The notes: generated by a model not told the origin, from the letters alone. A stretch of 64,000 nucleotides of DNA from Paenirhizobium daejeonense (GCF_014280875.1 NZ_JACLAL010000004.1:1-64000), one strand, 5' to 3'. Positions 38,708-49,260 are shown, numbered from the stretch's first letter. Made by a program: numbers and translations.

Positions 38708-39637
38708 TCACGTGAAAACGCGGCGCGGGCGGAATTCGCCTTCACCGATCTCACCGATCGCCACCAGCTTGCCGCCGGCGGTGGCAAAGGCATCTGCCTC
38801 GCTCACCGGCGCGTTGCGGCCCCGCAGCAGGATCGGATTGCCCATGCGCAGCCGGTGCGCCTGGTCTTCTGTGATGGCGATATGGGGAAGTCCCGACAGT
38901 GCCTCGCCGGTATCGATCAGGAAGGCATCGAGGGCTGCCAGCCGTTCGTCACGGTCCTCGATCTTCTCGAGCGCCGCAAGTTCGGCAAGCGGAACCATGG
39001 TGTCCTCGGCAAAGGGGGCAACGAAGCTGCGACGTAACTCAGAGATATGGCCGTAGCAGCCGAGTTCCCGGCCAAAATCGCGGGCAAGCGAGCGCACATA
39101 GGTGCCCTTGCCGCATTCGACCTCAAACCACGCGCGGTCCGCTTCGCACTTGAGCAGCGTCAGGCGGAAGATTTCCACTTCGCGCGAGGGGATTTCGACC
39201 GTCTCGCCGTCACGGGCAAGGTCATAGGCCCGCTCGCCGGCGATCTTGATTGCGGAGAACTGTGGCGGAACCTGCGAAATCACGCCGGTATAGCTGGGAA
39301 GTAGCGCGCGGATCGCCTCTTCCGTGGGACGGGCGTCGGAGGACTGGGTCACCTCGCCCTCAAGGTCGTCGGTCGAGCGTTCTTCACCCCAGGTGACAGT
39401 GAATTCGTAGATCTTGCGGCCGTCCATCACATAAGGAACGGTCTTGGTCGCATCGCCGAGCGCGATCGGCAGCATGCCGGAAGCGAGCGGATCAAGTGTG
39501 CCGGCATGTCCGGCCTTTTGGGCATTGAACAGCCATTTGATCTTGGAAACGGCTTCGGTAGAGCCGAAATCCACGGGCTTATCGAGGATCAGCCAGCCGG
39601 AGACCGGGCGGCCCTTGGGTTTGCGGGGTTTGGACAT
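38708..39637 (-). CDS. truB: tRNA pseudouridine-55 synthase TruB
   Basis: Enzyme of 309 residues that makes pseudouridine 55 in the T loop of tRNAs. The catalytic Asp lies in [15 protein letters not shown], followed by [16 protein letters not shown] and [16 protein letters not shown] 39637 is chosen (MSKPRKPKG); an earlier ATG at 39685 would overlap rbfA by 41 nt. It begins 7 nt after rbfA and shares its operon. The C-terminal region after 230 corresponds to the PUA-like tail. Confidence 0.95.
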   Translation of the reverse strand: MSKPRKPKGRPVSGWLILDKPVDFGSTEAVSKIKWLFNAQKAGHAGTLDPLASGMLPIALGDATKTVPYVMDGRKIYEFTVTWGEERSTDDLEGEVTQSSDARPTEEAIRALLPSYTGVISQVPPQFSAIKIAGERAYDLARDGETVEIPSREVEIFRLTLLKCEADRAWFEVECGKGTYVRSLARDFGRELGCYGHISELRRSFVAPFAEDTMVPLAELAALEKIEDRDERLAALDAFLIDTGEALSGLPHIAITEDQAHRLRMGNPILLRGRNAPVSEADAFATAGGKLVAIGEIGEGEFRPRRVFT

Positions 39638-39644
39638 TCGAGCC

Positions 39645-40061
39645 TTATTCTTGTTCGTCGTCGCTGTCGGTGTGGCCGAGGTCACGGCTCACTTCGGGAG
39701 AGCGCAAAAGCTCGTCGATCTTCTGGTAGTTGTCGAAGCTCGTATCGTCGCGGAAGCGCACTTCCGGCATGTATTTCATCTGCCGGAGCTGGGGGCCGAG
39801 ACGGCCCCGGATGTATTTCGCATTATGGTTCAATGCGTCGATGACGGCCTGATGATCGGCAACGCCGAGCGGCGTCACATAGGCGGTCGCGATCTTCAGG
39901 TCGGGCGACATGCGCACCTCCGAAATCGAAATCACCGTCTTTTCGATCACCGCATCGCGCACTTCGCCGCGCTGCAGGACCTGGGTAATTGCGGCGCGCA
40001 CCTGTTCGCCCACGCGCAGCATGCGCTGTGAAGGTGCTGATGATGTGGATCTTGTTGCCAT
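39645..40061 (-). CDS. rbfA: Ribosome-binding factor A
   Basis: KH-fold assembly factor of 138 residues that binds immature 30S subunits and helps 16S rRNA 5' processing. Typical blocks are [35 protein letters not shown] and [16 protein letters not shown]. The acidic C-terminal tail is common in rhizobia. It lies between infB and truB as in most proteobacteria; a GC-rich hairpin separates it from infB. Confidence 0.95.
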   Translation of the reverse strand: MATRSTSSAPSQRMLRVGEQVRAAITQVLQRGEVRDAVIEKTVISISEVRMSPDLKIATAYVTPLGVADHQAVIDALNHNAKYIRGRLGPQLRQMKYMPEVRFRDDTSFDNYQKIDELLRSPEVSRDLGHTDSDDEQE

Positions 40062-40083
40062 TGTTCTCGCCCCAAACAGATGC

Positions 40084-40110
40084 GGGCGCCGGACCTTCTA
40101 TCCGGCGCCC
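40084..40110 (-). other. GC-rich hairpin between infB and rbfA
   Basis: A perfect 10-bp stem (40084-40093/40101-40110) with a 7-nt loop lies between the infB stop (40134) and the rbfA start (40061). Without a T run it is more likely a processing or stability element, or a weak attenuator, than a terminator. Confidence 0.5.
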
Positions 40111-40133
40111 GTCCATCGATCAAGTTTATCCGA

Positions 40134-42866
40134 TCAGAGGGTCCGCGTCACATGCTCGACGCGGAAGCACTCGATCGTATCGCCCGCGCGGATATCTTCG
40201 TAATTCTCGAAGGCCATACCGCATTCCTGGCCGACCGGCACTTCGGAAACTTCGTCCTTGAAGCGCTTGAGTGTCTTGAGCTTGCCCTCGTGGATGACGA
40301 CGTTGTCGCGCACCAGGCGAACGCCGGCGCCACGCTCGACCTTGCCTTCGACGACGCGGCAACCTGCGACCTTGCCGACCTTGGTAATGTTGAACACCTC
40401 GAGGATTTCGGCGTTGCCGAGGAAGGTCTCGCGACGTTCCGGCGACAGAAGGCCCGACATTGCGGCCTTAACGTCATCTACCAGATCGTAGATGATGTTG
40501 TAGTAGCGGATTTCGATGCCCTGACGCTCTGCAAGCGTACGAGCCTGCGAGTTGGCGCGAACGTTGAAGCCGATGATCGCAGCATTCGAAGCTTCGGCCA
40601 ACGAGATATCCGATTCCGTAACGCCACCCACGGCGGAGTGAACGATACGGGCGCGAACTTCGTCGGTGCCGAGCTTTTCGAGCGCCCCGGCAATGGCTTC
40701 GATGGAGCCCTGCACGTCGCCCTTGATGACCAGCGGAAATTCCTTCACGCCGGACGTCTGCAGCTGGTTCATCATCTGCTCGAGCGAGCCGCGCGAACCC
40801 GACTGGCGGGCAGCCGCCTTATCGCGTGCGAGACGCTGGCGGTATTCGGAAATTTCGCGGGCACGGGCTTCGTTCTCGACGACAGCGAACTTATCGCCGG
40901 CCGCCGGAGTGCCGGAAAGACCGAGAACCTCGACCGGGGTCGCCGGACCGGCTTCCTTGACGTGGTCGCCCTTGTCGTTGACGAGGGCGCGAACACGGCC
41001 CCACTGGTCGCCGGCGACGATGATCTGGCCCGGACGAAGCGTACCCTTCTGCACGAGAACGGTTGCAACGGCGCCGCGACCGCGATCGAGCTCGGCTTCG
41101 ATGACCGTACCTTCCGCCGTGCGGTTCGGATTGGCCTTGAGATCGAGGATTTCGGCCTGCAGCAGGATGGCCTCGAGCAGTTTGTCGAGGTTGGTCTTGT
41201 TCTTCGCCGAAACTTCGACGTCGAGAACTTCACCACCCATGGATTCGACGAAGACTTCATGCTGCAGCAGTTGGGTGCGAACCTTCTGCACGTCAGCGGT
41301 CGGCTTGTCGACCTTGTTGATCGCCACGATGATCGGAACCCCGGCCGCCTTGGCGTGATTGATCGACTCGATCGTCTGCGGCATGACACTGTCGTCCGCC
41401 GCAACCACGAGGATGGCGATGTCGGTTGCCTGCGCACCGCGGGCACGCATTGCGGTAAATGCAGCGTGGCCGGGCGTGTCGATGAAGGTGATCTTCTGAC
41501 CGTTATGCTCGACCTGATAGGCGCCGATATGCTGCGTGATGCCGCCGGCTTCACCGGCGACGACGTTGGCGTGGCGGATCGCATCGAGCAGCGAGGTCTT
41601 GCCGTGGTCGACGTGACCCATGATGGTCACAACCGGCGGACGCGGCAGCATTTCGCCTTCCTCGTCGGCAACGTTGAAGATGCCTTCCTCGACGTCGGAT
41701 TCAGAGACGCGCTTCACGGTGTGGCCGAATTCGCCGGCGATGAGCTCTGCAAGGTCGGCGTCAATGACGTCGCCCGGCTTCATCATCTGGCCTTCCTTCA
41801 TCAGGAACTTAATGACGTCAACGGCGCGTTCGGACATGCGCTGGGACAGTTCCTGAATGGTGATGGTCTCAGGCAGAACGACTTCGCGGGAAATCTTTTC
41901 GCGCGGCTCCTGCATCTGGCTACGGCGGAACTTTTCCTGGCGACGGCGCATGGCGGCCATCGAGCGCCCGCGTGCGCCGCCTTCATCATCTTCGCTGACA
42001 GTGGTAACGGTCAGCTTGCCGCGGCGACGATCTTCCTCGCCCTTCGGGCGGGCCGGTACCTTTGCAGGAGCCGGAACGGCGATCTTGCCACGGCCGGGCA
42101 CGCTGCGAGCGCCGCCACGATCGTCTTCCTCGTCTTCACTCTTGCGACCACGGACAAACGACGGCTGAGCCGGAGTCGCCGACGGTGCAGGACGTGCCGG
42201 TGCAGCGGCCGCCGGAGTGGCAGGTGCAGCAGCGACCGGCTGCTGGGCAGCAGCGGCCAGCGGTTCTGCAGCCGGTGCCGGAGCCGGTTCGACCGGCTTC
42301 GGCTCGGCAGCGCGGCGGGCTGCTTCTTCGGCCTCGGCCTTGAGGCGGGCTTCTTCTTCCAGCTTTCGGCGGGCTTCGTCCGCTGCACGCTGCTTGGCTT
42401 CCTCGACTTCGCGCGCCTGCGCTTCCATCAGCGCACGACGGCGGGCTTCCATCTCGCCGGCGGAGAGGTCGTGAAGCACGTTGCCACGCGGACGTTCGGA
42501 GGCGCCGCGCGAAGGCTGCTGCGGCCTGGATGACTGTTGCGGGCGCGGCGGCTGATGATGGCTCGGCGTCGGTTGGTGAACGCGCGTCTGCTGCTGGGCT
42601 GCCGGTGCGGGTGCCGGACGCGGTGCCTGGGCAACAGGTGCCGGAGCAGGTTCGGGTGCGCGAACCGGAGCGGGCGCGACGGGTGTCACGATCTTCTCGT
42701 CCTCAGGACGGGTAGGGCGGCGCTTGCGCGTTTCCACTACCACGGCCTTGGTTCGACCGCGACCCATATCCTGGCGCACGGTCCCCTGAGTCACGCCTGA
42801 GGGTTTCAGGGTGAGGGTCTTCTTACCCGATACGCTGAGTGTCTTGTCGTCTTTGTTGTCGGTCAT
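40134..42866 (-). CDS. infB: Translation initiation factor IF-2
   Basis: GTPase of 910 residues that places initiator tRNA on the 30S subunit. The N-terminal third is a long Ala/Pro/Glu/Arg-rich region, partly coiled coil (a repetitive Glu/Arg/Ala stretch). It is followed by an IF-2 N-terminal domain, the G domain with [12 protein letters not shown] (about 411-422), DTPGHAAF and NKVDK, and beta-barrel and C-terminal tRNA-binding domains. The start ATG 42866 follows AAGGAACGGA; an earlier in-frame start at 42887 is less likely. It sits in the nusA-ylxR-infB-rbfA order. Confidence 0.97.
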   Translation of the reverse strand: MTDNKDDKTLSVSGKKTLTLKPSGVTQGTVRQDMGRGRTKAVVVETRKRRPTRPEDEKIVTPVAPAPVRAPEPAPAPVAQAPRPAPAPAAQQQTRVHQPTPSHHQPPRPQQSSRPQQPSRGASERPRGNVLHDLSAGEMEARRRALMEAQAREVEEAKQRAADEARRKLEEEARLKAEAEEAARRAAEPKPVEPAPAPAAEPLAAAAQQPVAAAPATPAAAAPARPAPSATPAQPSFVRGRKSEDEEDDRGGARSVPGRGKIAVPAPAKVPARPKGEEDRRRGKLTVTTVSEDDEGGARGRSMAAMRRRQEKFRRSQMQEPREKISREVVLPETITIQELSQRMSERAVDVIKFLMKEGQMMKPGDVIDADLAELIAGEFGHTVKRVSESDVEEGIFNVADEEGEMLPRPPVVTIMGHVDHGKTSLLDAIRHANVVAGEAGGITQHIGAYQVEHNGQKITFIDTPGHAAFTAMRARGAQATDIAILVVAADDSVMPQTIESINHAKAAGVPIIVAINKVDKPTADVQKVRTQLLQHEVFVESMGGEVLDVEVSAKNKTNLDKLLEAILLQAEILDLKANPNRTAEGTVIEAELDRGRGAVATVLVQKGTLRPGQIIVAGDQWGRVRALVNDKGDHVKEAGPATPVEVLGLSGTPAAGDKFAVVENEARAREISEYRQRLARDKAAARQSGSRGSLEQMMNQLQTSGVKEFPLVIKGDVQGSIEAIAGALEKLGTDEVRARIVHSAVGGVTESDISLAEASNAAIIGFNVRANSQARTLAERQGIEIRYYNIIYDLVDDVKAAMSGLLSPERRETFLGNAEILEVFNITKVGKVAGCRVVEGKVERGAGVRLVRDNVVIHEGKLKTLKRFKDEVSEVPVGQECGMAFENYEDIRAGDTIECFRVEHVTRTL

Positions 42867-42965
42867 TCCGTTCCGTTCCTTGCACAAGGACGGATGCGGT
42901 GCATCAGACCTCGTCGTTCAATTCGTATATTCCGATAAAGCGTCCGGCTGAAGCCGGTGACCGCG

Positions 42966-43658
42966 TCATTGCTTCGGCATGTCAACGACATCCTTTTTCT
43001 GGGACAGGCCGCCATTGCGGTACTGTTCAAGCAGGTTTGCGCGCTTCACTACACCCTCACCCGCCTGCCCTGCAAGCGCTGCGGCATGGATAAACGCATT
43101 CTGGCCCATCAGTTCTTCCAATTCCGCCCCGGAAAGCAGGTGGAAGGCGGGAATCTCCGCTTCCGTCCCCATTCCGAGATGCCAGGCCTTACGGGCCTGG
43201 TCGATTTTTCTCACTCCATCGGCTGCGGCATTCCCTGAATGGAACACCGCCAGCGCCTCGCCGCTGCGTACCGCAAGCTCCACTTTGGCGGAGCCGGTGA
43301 TGAACTGCCCGGCCTTTCGCGCCAGGTTCATCATTCCAGCAAGCTGGGACACCAGCAGCCGGTCGACCGTCTCGCCGAGCGTGGCGTCCGCCTTGACGTC
43401 CGCTTTCAGGGCGCGGGCGAAAAGCTTCTTCGCCACCGCCTTGTCGATTGCTGCGCGACTGGCCGTCACCCAGCAGCCGCGTCCCGGCAGCTGCCGTTTC
43501 AGGTCCGGGACGATCGTGCCGTCCGGAGCCCTCACGAAACGGATGAGCGTGTCGGGGGACCCGCTCTGCCGCGTCACAATGCACATGCGGCCGTTCACAT
43601 CGAAGCCTTCGAAATCGTCTTCCTCAAGCAGATCGTCCGGCCCGCCGGCATTCGTCAT
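42966..43658 (-). CDS. YlxR (DUF448) RNA-binding protein with a second L7Ae-like domain
   Basis: Protein of 230 residues. The N-terminal YlxR domain reads RMCIVTRQSGSPDTLIRFVRAPDG and PGRGCWVTASRAAIDKAV. The C-terminal half (LAGMMNLARKAGQFITGSAKVELAVRSGEALAVFHSGNAA) looks like an L7Ae/L30e-type RNA-binding fold. The fusion is usual for alphaproteobacteria. Its ATG overlaps the nusA stop (ATGA), and infB follows, so it probably takes part in ribosome or RNA-related control. Confidence 0.9.
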   Translation of the reverse strand: MTNAGGPDDLLEEDDFEGFDVNGRMCIVTRQSGSPDTLIRFVRAPDGTIVPDLKRQLPGRGCWVTASRAAIDKAVAKKLFARALKADVKADATLGETVDRLLVSQLAGMMNLARKAGQFITGSAKVELAVRSGEALAVFHSGNAAADGVRKIDQARKAWHLGMGTEAEIPAFHLLSGAELEELMGQNAFIHAAALAGQAGEGVVKRANLLEQYRNGGLSQKKDVVDMPKQ

Positions 43659-45262
43659 TCGCCCTGTTCCGCGTCTTCGACGGCTTCCTCTTCAACAGCT
43701 TCAGCGGCGAGATCTTCTTCGGTGATCCAGCCGGCAGCAAGGCGGGCCTGGACGACCATGTTTTCGGCTTCGGCGCGCGAAACGTCGAACTTGGAGAACA
43801 GGCCTTCGAACTTTTTCGTCTCGCCGTCCTTGCGTTCGGTCCAGCCGACGAGATCGTCAGCGGCGCAGCCGGCGAAGTCCTCGATCGTCTTTATGCCGTC
43901 TTCGCCGAGCGCTACCATCATCTGCGAGGTCATGCCGTCGATCTGACGCAGTTCGTCGGAAACGCCGAGTTCCTTGCGCTTGGCGTCCATTTCCGCCTCG
44001 ATCTTGTCGAGGTACTCACGGGCACGCGTCTGGATTTCGCGGGCGGTGTCCTCGTCGAAACCGTCGATCGAAGCGATTTCATCGAGATCGACATAAGCGA
44101 CTTCCTCGACCTGGGCGAAACCTTCCGAAGCGAGAACCTGGCCGACCATTTCATCGACGTCGAGAGCGTCCATGAACAGGTTGGTACGTTCGTTGAACTC
44201 CTTCTGACGACGCTCGGATTCTTCCTGCTCCGTCATGATGTCGATATCCCAGCCGGTCAGCTGCGAGGCGAGGCGGACGTTCTGGCCGCGGCGGCCGATG
44301 GCGAGCGAAAGCTGCTCGTCGGGAACCACGACTTCGATGCGTTCTGCGTCCTCGTCGAGAACGACCTTGGCAACTTCTGCCGGCTGCAGGGCGTTAACGA
44401 TGAAGGAGGCCGGATCCTGGCTCCACGGAATGATGTCGATCTTCTCGCCCTGCAGCTCGCCGACGACGGCCTGAACGCGGGAGCCGCGCATACCGACGCA
44501 GGCACCGACCGGATCGATCGAGCTATCGTTCGAGATGACGGCGATCTTGGCGCGCGAACCGGGATCGCGGGCGACCGACTTGATCTGGATAATGCCGTCG
44601 TAGATTTCCGGAACTTCCATCGTGAAGAGCTTCACCATGAATTGCGGATGGGTACGTGACAGGAAGATCTGCGGGCCGCGCTGTTCGCGGCGCACATCGT
44701 AGACATAGGCGCGGACGCGGTCGCCGTAGCGGAAGGCTTCGCGCGGGATCATCTCGTCGCGACGGATGATGCCTTCGCCGCGGCCGAGATCGACGATCAC
44801 GTTGCCGTATTCGACGCGCTTGACGGTGCCGTTGACGATTTCGCCGACGCGATCCTTGAATTCGTCGTACTGACGGTCACGTTCGGCTTCGCGCACCTTC
44901 TGCACGATGACCTGCTTGGCAGACTGTGCTGCGATGCGGCCGAAGTCCATCGGCGGCAGCGGATCGGCAATGAAGTCGCCGAGCTTGGCGTCGACATTGC
45001 GGTCGCGGGCGAGTTCGAGTGCGATCTGGGTCGAATAGTCCTCGACCTTCTCGACCACTTCGAGGAGACGCTGGAGACGGATTTCGCCGGTCTTCGAATT
45101 GATGTCGGCGCGGATATTGGTCTCCGTGCCGTAACGCGAGCGGGCAGCCTTCTGGATCGCATCGGCCATTGCGGCGAGAACGATTTCGCGGTCGATGACC
45201 TTCTCGCGGGCGACCGCATCCGCGATCTGCAAGAGCTCGAGCCGGTTTGCACTGACTGCCAT
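43655..45262 (-). CDS. nusA: Transcription termination/antitermination factor NusA
   Basis: RNA polymerase-associated factor of 535 residues with an N-terminal NusA domain, an S1 domain (about 130-200), two KH domains ([18 protein letters not shown] and [19 protein letters not shown]) and C-terminal acidic helix-hairpin-helix repeats ending in a Glu-rich tail. It promotes pausing and intrinsic termination. A terminator-like hairpin lies in the leader of its own operon, which makes feedback by NusA an attractive idea. It begins 59 nt after rimP. Confidence 0.97.
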   Translation of the reverse strand: MAVSANRLELLQIADAVAREKVIDREIVLAAMADAIQKAARSRYGTETNIRADINSKTGEIRLQRLLEVVEKVEDYSTQIALELARDRNVDAKLGDFIADPLPPMDFGRIAAQSAKQVIVQKVREAERDRQYDEFKDRVGEIVNGTVKRVEYGNVIVDLGRGEGIIRRDEMIPREAFRYGDRVRAYVYDVRREQRGPQIFLSRTHPQFMVKLFTMEVPEIYDGIIQIKSVARDPGSRAKIAVISNDSSIDPVGACVGMRGSRVQAVVGELQGEKIDIIPWSQDPASFIVNALQPAEVAKVVLDEDAERIEVVVPDEQLSLAIGRRGQNVRLASQLTGWDIDIMTEQEESERRQKEFNERTNLFMDALDVDEMVGQVLASEGFAQVEEVAYVDLDEIASIDGFDEDTAREIQTRAREYLDKIEAEMDAKRKELGVSDELRQIDGMTSQMMVALGEDGIKTIEDFAGCAADDLVGWTERKDGETKKFEGLFSKFDVSRAEAENMVVQARLAAGWITEEDLAAEAVEEEAVEDAEQGE

Positions 45263-45321
45263 TGTCTTAGGTCTCCGTCTTCCTGCCGGGGCGCCTGCCC
45301 TCGCGGCGGTTGGTCAAGCGT

Positions 45322-45933
45322 TTAAGCGTCGTTGTCTTCTTCGTTTTCGTTCTGGTTCGCGGCTTCGGCCTTGGCCAGCTTGTCGGCTCTCAGCGCATCG
45401 CGGATCAGATCGTCCGTCAGGATCAGCTTGGCTTCCGCCAACGCATTGAACGGCACGGTTACCAGCGGCTGCTCGCCATAGGCGACCTGATCGCGTTCGA
45501 TTGTGAAGCCTTCTGCGCTGACTTCCGTGATCTTGCCGCGGAACCGCTTGCGGTTGTCGATCAGGATCGAGGTTTCGCACTTCAGCAGATGGCCGATCCA
45601 GCGCTCGAAGTCCGACTTGCGCACCATCGGGCGGTCGATACCCGGAGAGGACACCTCAAGATGATAGGCCTTGTCAACCGGATCTTCGACGTCGAGGGCC
45701 GGCGAAATCGCCATGGAAACCTCTTCGCAATCCTCGACGGTCATCGTTCCGTCGTTCTTCTCGGCCATGACCTGAAGGGTCAACCCGTTCTGGTTCATCA
45801 GCCTGACGCGCACGAGCTTGAAACCCATGGCGACGAGCACCGGCTCGATGATCTCGGCAATACGCCGGTCAAGCCCGGTTTCGGTGATGATACGCGCTTC
45901 GCCGGCCTGCGGCATCGGCATGCTTTCGGACAA
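45322..45933 (-). CDS. rimP: Ribosome maturation factor RimP
   Basis: 30S maturation factor of about 203 residues with blocks [38 protein letters not shown] and an acidic C-terminal tail. The start is uncertain: TTG 45933 has AGGAG 8 nt upstream and is preferred here; GTG 45942 overlaps the stop of a 20-codon upstream frame (GTGA); ATG 45921 lacks a ribosome binding site. It is the first large gene of the nusA-infB operon. Confidence 0.93.
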   Translation of the reverse strand: MSESMPMPQAGEARIITETGLDRRIAEIIEPVLVAMGFKLVRVRLMNQNGLTLQVMAEKNDGTMTVEDCEEVSMAISPALDVEDPVDKAYHLEVSSPGIDRPMVRKSDFERWIGHLLKCETSILIDNRKRFRGKITEVSAEGFTIERDQVAYGEQPLVTVPFNALAEAKLILTDDLIRDALRADKLAKAEAANQNENEEDNDA

Positions 45934-45938
45934 TCGTC

Positions 45939-46001
45939 TCACTCCTGGATGGTACCGATCGCCAACAAAAAAGAGCGGGTCCTTGCGGTCCCACTCTTCA
46001 T
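45939..46001 (-). CDS. Candidate 20-codon upstream ORF (leader peptide) of rimP
   Basis: ATG 46001 opens a frame [20 protein letters not shown] ending at the TGA 45939, immediately before the rimP start codons. Its codons run through the terminator-like hairpin at 45971-45998, so translation could open that stem. The ribosome binding site is weak and no amino acid is over-represented in the way of classical leader peptides. Coding status is a hypothesis. Confidence 0.35.
   Translation of the reverse strand: MKSGTARTRSFLLAIGTIQE
45965..45998 (-). promoter_or_regulatory. Terminator-like hairpin in the rimP-nusA-infB leader
   Basis: AAGAGUGGG (45998-45990) pairs with CCCGCUCUU (45979-45971), one pair being U-G, with two further C-G pairs around GCAA, and is followed by UUUU directly. 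It lies between the operon promoter and rimP. The plus strand has a C-A mismatch and no T run, so it acts on the minus strand. Confidence 0.65.
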
Positions 46002-46025
46002 CTGTCGATCAAGAACTTGAGCGCT

Positions 46026-46054
46026 ATATACGCCTGCTCCGGTGGGATTGCAAG
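46026..46054 (-). promoter_or_regulatory. Probable promoter of the rimP-nusA-ylxR-infB operon
   Basis: CTTGCA, a 17-nt spacer and GTATAT on the minus strand match CTTGAC-N17-CTATAT at 9 of 12 positions. Transcription would start near 46020, about 85 nt before rimP. Confidence 0.6.
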
Positions 46055-46183
46055 CTTTTGCCGTCAAAGGCTACAAACCGTTACCTGCTTCGTCCGCATA
46101 CTGATCGGTACGGCCCGGCAGTTTTCCGGAAATGACATCCCCCTGGGCGACCGTACGTTGCCCGCCCAAAAGAGGTTCCCTTC

Positions 46184-47812
46184 GTGCCCGAGCGCAGATC
46201 TTTCCTGTCCCCGCTGTCGCACTCGATCTACCGCAATGTCTGGTTCGCCAGCATAGCCTCCAATCTCGGTGGCCTGATCCAGGGTGTCGGCGCTGCATGG
46301 ATGATGGCGTCGATCTCAAGTTCGGAAAACATGGTGGCGCTCGTACAGGCATCGACGACGCTGCCGATCATGCTGTTCTCGCTCGTCTCAGGGGCCATTG
46401 CCGATAATTACGATCGCCGCCGGGTTATGCTGACGGCCCAGATATTCATGTTCGTCGTTTCGGCAGGGCTTGCGGCCTTCGCCTATATGGGCCTCATCAC
46501 CCCCTGGCTCCTGCTTGCCTTCACCTTCCTGATCGGCGCCGGCACGGCGCTGAACAACCCGTCCTGGCAGGCTTCCGTCGGCGATATGGTGCCGCGGGAC
46601 GATCTGCCGGGGGCGGTCGCGCTGAACAGCATGGGCTTCAATATCACCCGTAGCGTCGGCCCCGCCATCGGCGGCATCATTGTGGCCGCCGCCGGTGCGG
46701 CGGCGGCTTTCGCCGCCAATACGATGAGTTACTTTGCCCTGATCTTCGTGCTCTTCCGCTGGCGCCCTGACATTCCGAAGTCCACGCTTCCGCGCGAGGA
46801 ACTCGGCCGCGCGATCGCAGCGGGCCTTCGCTACGTAGCAATGTCGCCCAATCTCGGCAAGGTGCTGTTTCGCGGCTTCATCTTCGGCTTCACGGCGGTC
46901 GCAATCCTGGCTCTGCTGCCGATCGTTGCCCGCGATCTCGTGGCTGGCGGTCCTTTGACCTACGGCCTGTTGCTCGGAGCTTTCGGGGCGGGGGCCATCG
47001 GCGGGGCATTTTCCAGCGCCCGGCTGCGCGAGATACTGTCGAGCGAGGATATCGTTCGCTGCGCCTTCGCCGGGTTCGCACTAAGTGCCGCTATCATCGG
47101 CGCCAGCGGTTCCGCGCTGCTAACGGGACTTGCGCTGCTGCTTGCCGGCGCATGTTGGGTTCTGGCGCTCTCGCTCTTCAACACCGTCGTGCAGCTTTCG
47201 ACGCCGCGCTGGGTGGTCGGCCGGGCCCTGTCGCTTTACCAGACCGCGACCTTCGGGGGCATGGCGACGGGCAGCTGGATCTGGGGTCTGATGGCGGAAG
47301 GGCAGGGCATCTCCACCGCCCTCTTCGCCTCCAGCCTCGTAATGATAGCCGGCGTCGCGATCGGCCTATGGTTGCCGATGCCCGCTTTCGCCTCGCTCGA
47401 TCTCGATCCCCTGAACCGCTTCAACGAGCCGCCGCTCAGCCTCGACATCCGTCCCCGCAGCGGTCCGATTGTCATCAACATCGATTATGAGATCCACGAT
47501 GCCGATCTGCGCGAGTTTCTGACGCTGATGGTGGAACGGCGGCGCATCCGCATTCGCGACGGCGCCCGCAACTGGGCGCTGATGCGCGACCTCGAAAATC
47601 CCGATATCTGGACGGAAACCTACCACACTCCGACCTGGGTGGATTACGTGCGTCACAACCAGCGGCGCACGAATGCGGACGCGGAAAACAGTGATCGGCT
47701 ACTGGCGCTCCATCGGGGAGAAGCCAAACCCAGGGTTCACCGGATGATCGAACGGCAGGCGATCCCGCCGGCTGACGACGTCTTTCATCAGGCCCATATC
47801 GAACCGCATTGA
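46184..47812 (+). CDS. MFS exporter with C-terminal soluble domain (MFS_3/enterobactin exporter type)
   Basis: Protein of 542 residues. The start GTG 46184 follows AGAGG. Residues about 15-405 form 12 membrane helices with the MFS signature DNYDRRRVML after helix 2; this family (EntS-like) often exports siderophores or small drugs. After helix 12 there is a soluble domain of about 130 residues (LDIRPRSGPIVINIDYEI, LMVERRRIRIRDGARNWALMRD, TYHTPTWVDYVRHNQR) resembling the alpha/beta-barrel extension found in many MFS_3 proteins. No siderophore genes are nearby, so the substrate is unknown. Confidence 0.88.
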   Translation: MPERRSFLSPLSHSIYRNVWFASIASNLGGLIQGVGAAWMMASISSSENMVALVQASTTLPIMLFSLVSGAIADNYDRRRVMLTAQIFMFVVSAGLAAFAYMGLITPWLLLAFTFLIGAGTALNNPSWQASVGDMVPRDDLPGAVALNSMGFNITRSVGPAIGGIIVAAAGAAAAFAANTMSYFALIFVLFRWRPDIPKSTLPREELGRAIAAGLRYVAMSPNLGKVLFRGFIFGFTAVAILALLPIVARDLVAGGPLTYGLLLGAFGAGAIGGAFSSARLREILSSEDIVRCAFAGFALSAAIIGASGSALLTGLALLLAGACWVLALSLFNTVVQLSTPRWVVGRALSLYQTATFGGMATGSWIWGLMAEGQGISTALFASSLVMIAGVAIGLWLPMPAFASLDLDPLNRFNEPPLSLDIRPRSGPIVINIDYEIHDADLREFLTLMVERRRIRIRDGARNWALMRDLENPDIWTETYHTPTWVDYVRHNQRRTNADAENSDRLLALHRGEAKPRVHRMIERQAIPPADDVFHQAHIEPH

Positions 47813-47822
47813 GGGCGTTCGC

Positions 47823-49043
47823 TCAGCGCAGTTTCGACTTCAGCGAGGCGTCTGGGAAGCAGGTCGGCGCCATTCCAACCTTGGCCTGCCATTCGCCGAG
47901 AGAACGCCGGGTCTTGAAGCCCGGAAGGCCATCGACCGTGCCGACGTCGTAGCCCTTGGCGACGAGCGCTTGCTGCATGGCCAGTACATCGGATCGCAGC
48001 ATCTTGCCGACATCCCCGAACGGAGCCTTGAAGGCGCCTCCGCCATAAGCGATCCGGTCGGCGAGATTACCGATGAAAAGCGCGTAGAGGTCGGAATTGT
48101 TGTATTCCTTGAGCACGTAGAAGTTCGGGCTCACCAGAAATTCAGGCCCGTGGGTTCCTGCCGGCACCAGCATCATGGTCGGGGCGGAAAGCTCTGCTTT
48201 CGGAAAGCCCTTGCCGGAGATGCGCTGTATGCCTTGCGAGGACCAGGCGGAAAGCGGCTTTGCCCGGTCCGGCCCCTCCTGCGCGCAGGTGACGCCGTCG
48301 GGTATCGAGACCTCGTAGCCCCAACTGCGCCCCGCCTGCCATCCGCTCTTCTTCAGATAGTTGGCAATCGACGCCAGACTGTCCGGCACGGAATTCCAGA
48401 TGTCGCGATGACCGTCGCCGTCGAAGTCCACCGCATATTTGAGATAGCTCGTCGGCATGAACTGTGGCTGGCCGAGCGCGCCTGCCCATGATCCCATCAT
48501 CTTCGAAGCTGCGATATCGCCGCCCTCGACGATATGCAGTGCGGAGATCAGTTCGCGACGGAAAAGATCCTTGCGGGTCGACATGAAGGCCTTGGTCGCC
48601 AGCACGTCGATGGCCGAATAGGGAAGCTTTGCGCTGCCGAAGCCCGATTCCCGGCCCCAGATCGCGACGATGATCGAACCGGGCACGCCATAGGCTACCT
48701 CCACCTTGCGAAGCGTCGCGGCATGGCGTTCCGCAAGGCCGCGGCCGGTGCCGGCCAGCCCCTGCAGGCGCTTTTCGGAGAAATAGGCGCCCGGCGAGGA
48801 AAATTCCGCCTGGCTCTGTTTCTGCTCCTTCGGCGGCGCTGTCCCCGGCGGTACGAGATCGGGAAGATCCCACTTGAGCGAAATCCCGCCGGTTGCCTGA
48901 TCGAACAGCTGGCGGGATATGCCCGTCTTCTGCGCTTCGGGCCAGAGGTCGTTGGTGAGCCACGTGCGGAAGAGCTTTTCCACCTCGGCCTTCGATGGCG
49001 CGGCATGAGCGGCCGGCGCGGCGAAGGCAAGAGCAAGCGTCAT
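47823..49043 (-). CDS. Lytic murein transglycosylase (MltB/GH103 type) with peptidoglycan-binding domain
   Basis: Peptidoglycan-cleaving enzyme. The catalytic Glu lies in IWGRESGFGSAKLPYSAIDVLA; QFMPTSYLKYAVDFDGDGHRDIWNSVPDSLASIANYL is the conserved GH103 block; the C-terminus (MQQALVAKGYDVGTVDGLPG) is a PG_binding_1 domain. The first nearby ATG is 49043 (406 residues), but the natural signal peptide (ISRLARLTIMTLALAFAAPAAHA) starts about 11 codons earlier, where no ATG, GTG or TTG exists. In-frame upstream starts are TTG 49148 and ATG 49238, the latter inside a palindromic repeat. The true start is unresolved; the protein should be periplasmic. Confidence 0.9.
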   Translation of the reverse strand: MTLALAFAAPAAHAAPSKAEVEKLFRTWLTNDLWPEAQKTGISRQLFDQATGGISLKWDLPDLVPPGTAPPKEQKQSQAEFSSPGAYFSEKRLQGLAGTGRGLAERHAATLRKVEVAYGVPGSIIVAIWGRESGFGSAKLPYSAIDVLATKAFMSTRKDLFRRELISALHIVEGGDIAASKMMGSWAGALGQPQFMPTSYLKYAVDFDGDGHRDIWNSVPDSLASIANYLKKSGWQAGRSWGYEVSIPDGVTCAQEGPDRAKPLSAWSSQGIQRISGKGFPKAELSAPTMMLVPAGTHGPEFLVSPNFYVLKEYNNSDLYALFIGNLADRIAYGGGAFKAPFGDVGKMLRSDVLAMQQALVAKGYDVGTVDGLPGFKTRRSLGEWQAKVGMAPTCFPDASLKSKLR

Positions 49044-49142
49044 GATGGTCAGGCGGGCGAGGCGGGAAATGACCTTCTTTGGCCTGTCGGGAATCTTCCC
49101 TTCCGTTGGGTAGATCGGCTGAAGGCCGACCTTTCCAGCTTT

Positions 49143-49236
49143 TTCCAACGCCGCGTATCGTCGGGGGTGCTCCGCTTGTCGATCTCCCCCCTTGAGGGGG
49201 AGATGCCCGGCAGGGCAGAGGGGGGTGCTTTCGCCC
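49143..49236. repeat. Rhizobial palindromic intergenic repeat (RIME/ABC-like)
   Basis: The stretch contains CTCCCCC-CTTGA-GGGGGAG followed by TGCCC-GGC-AGGGCA and a closing GAGGGGGGT, a mosaic of small palindromes that I recognise as the intergenic element common in Rhizobium, Sinorhizobium and Agrobacterium. It lies between recR and the transglycosylase gene and is read through by an in-frame extension of the latter. Family naming is from memory. Confidence 0.65.
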
Positions 49237-49260
49237 ATCTACGGTTCTCCCTTGAAAGTC

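Noticed and set aside
42361..42480. Repetitive DNA in the infB N-terminal region as a tandem repeat element
   Set aside because: The repetition reflects Ala/Glu/Arg coding in the normal, variable IF-2 N-terminus.
40080..42533. Long plus-strand frame (817 codons) antisense to infB
   Set aside because: It mirrors the infB codon structure; no family features, no ribosome binding site.
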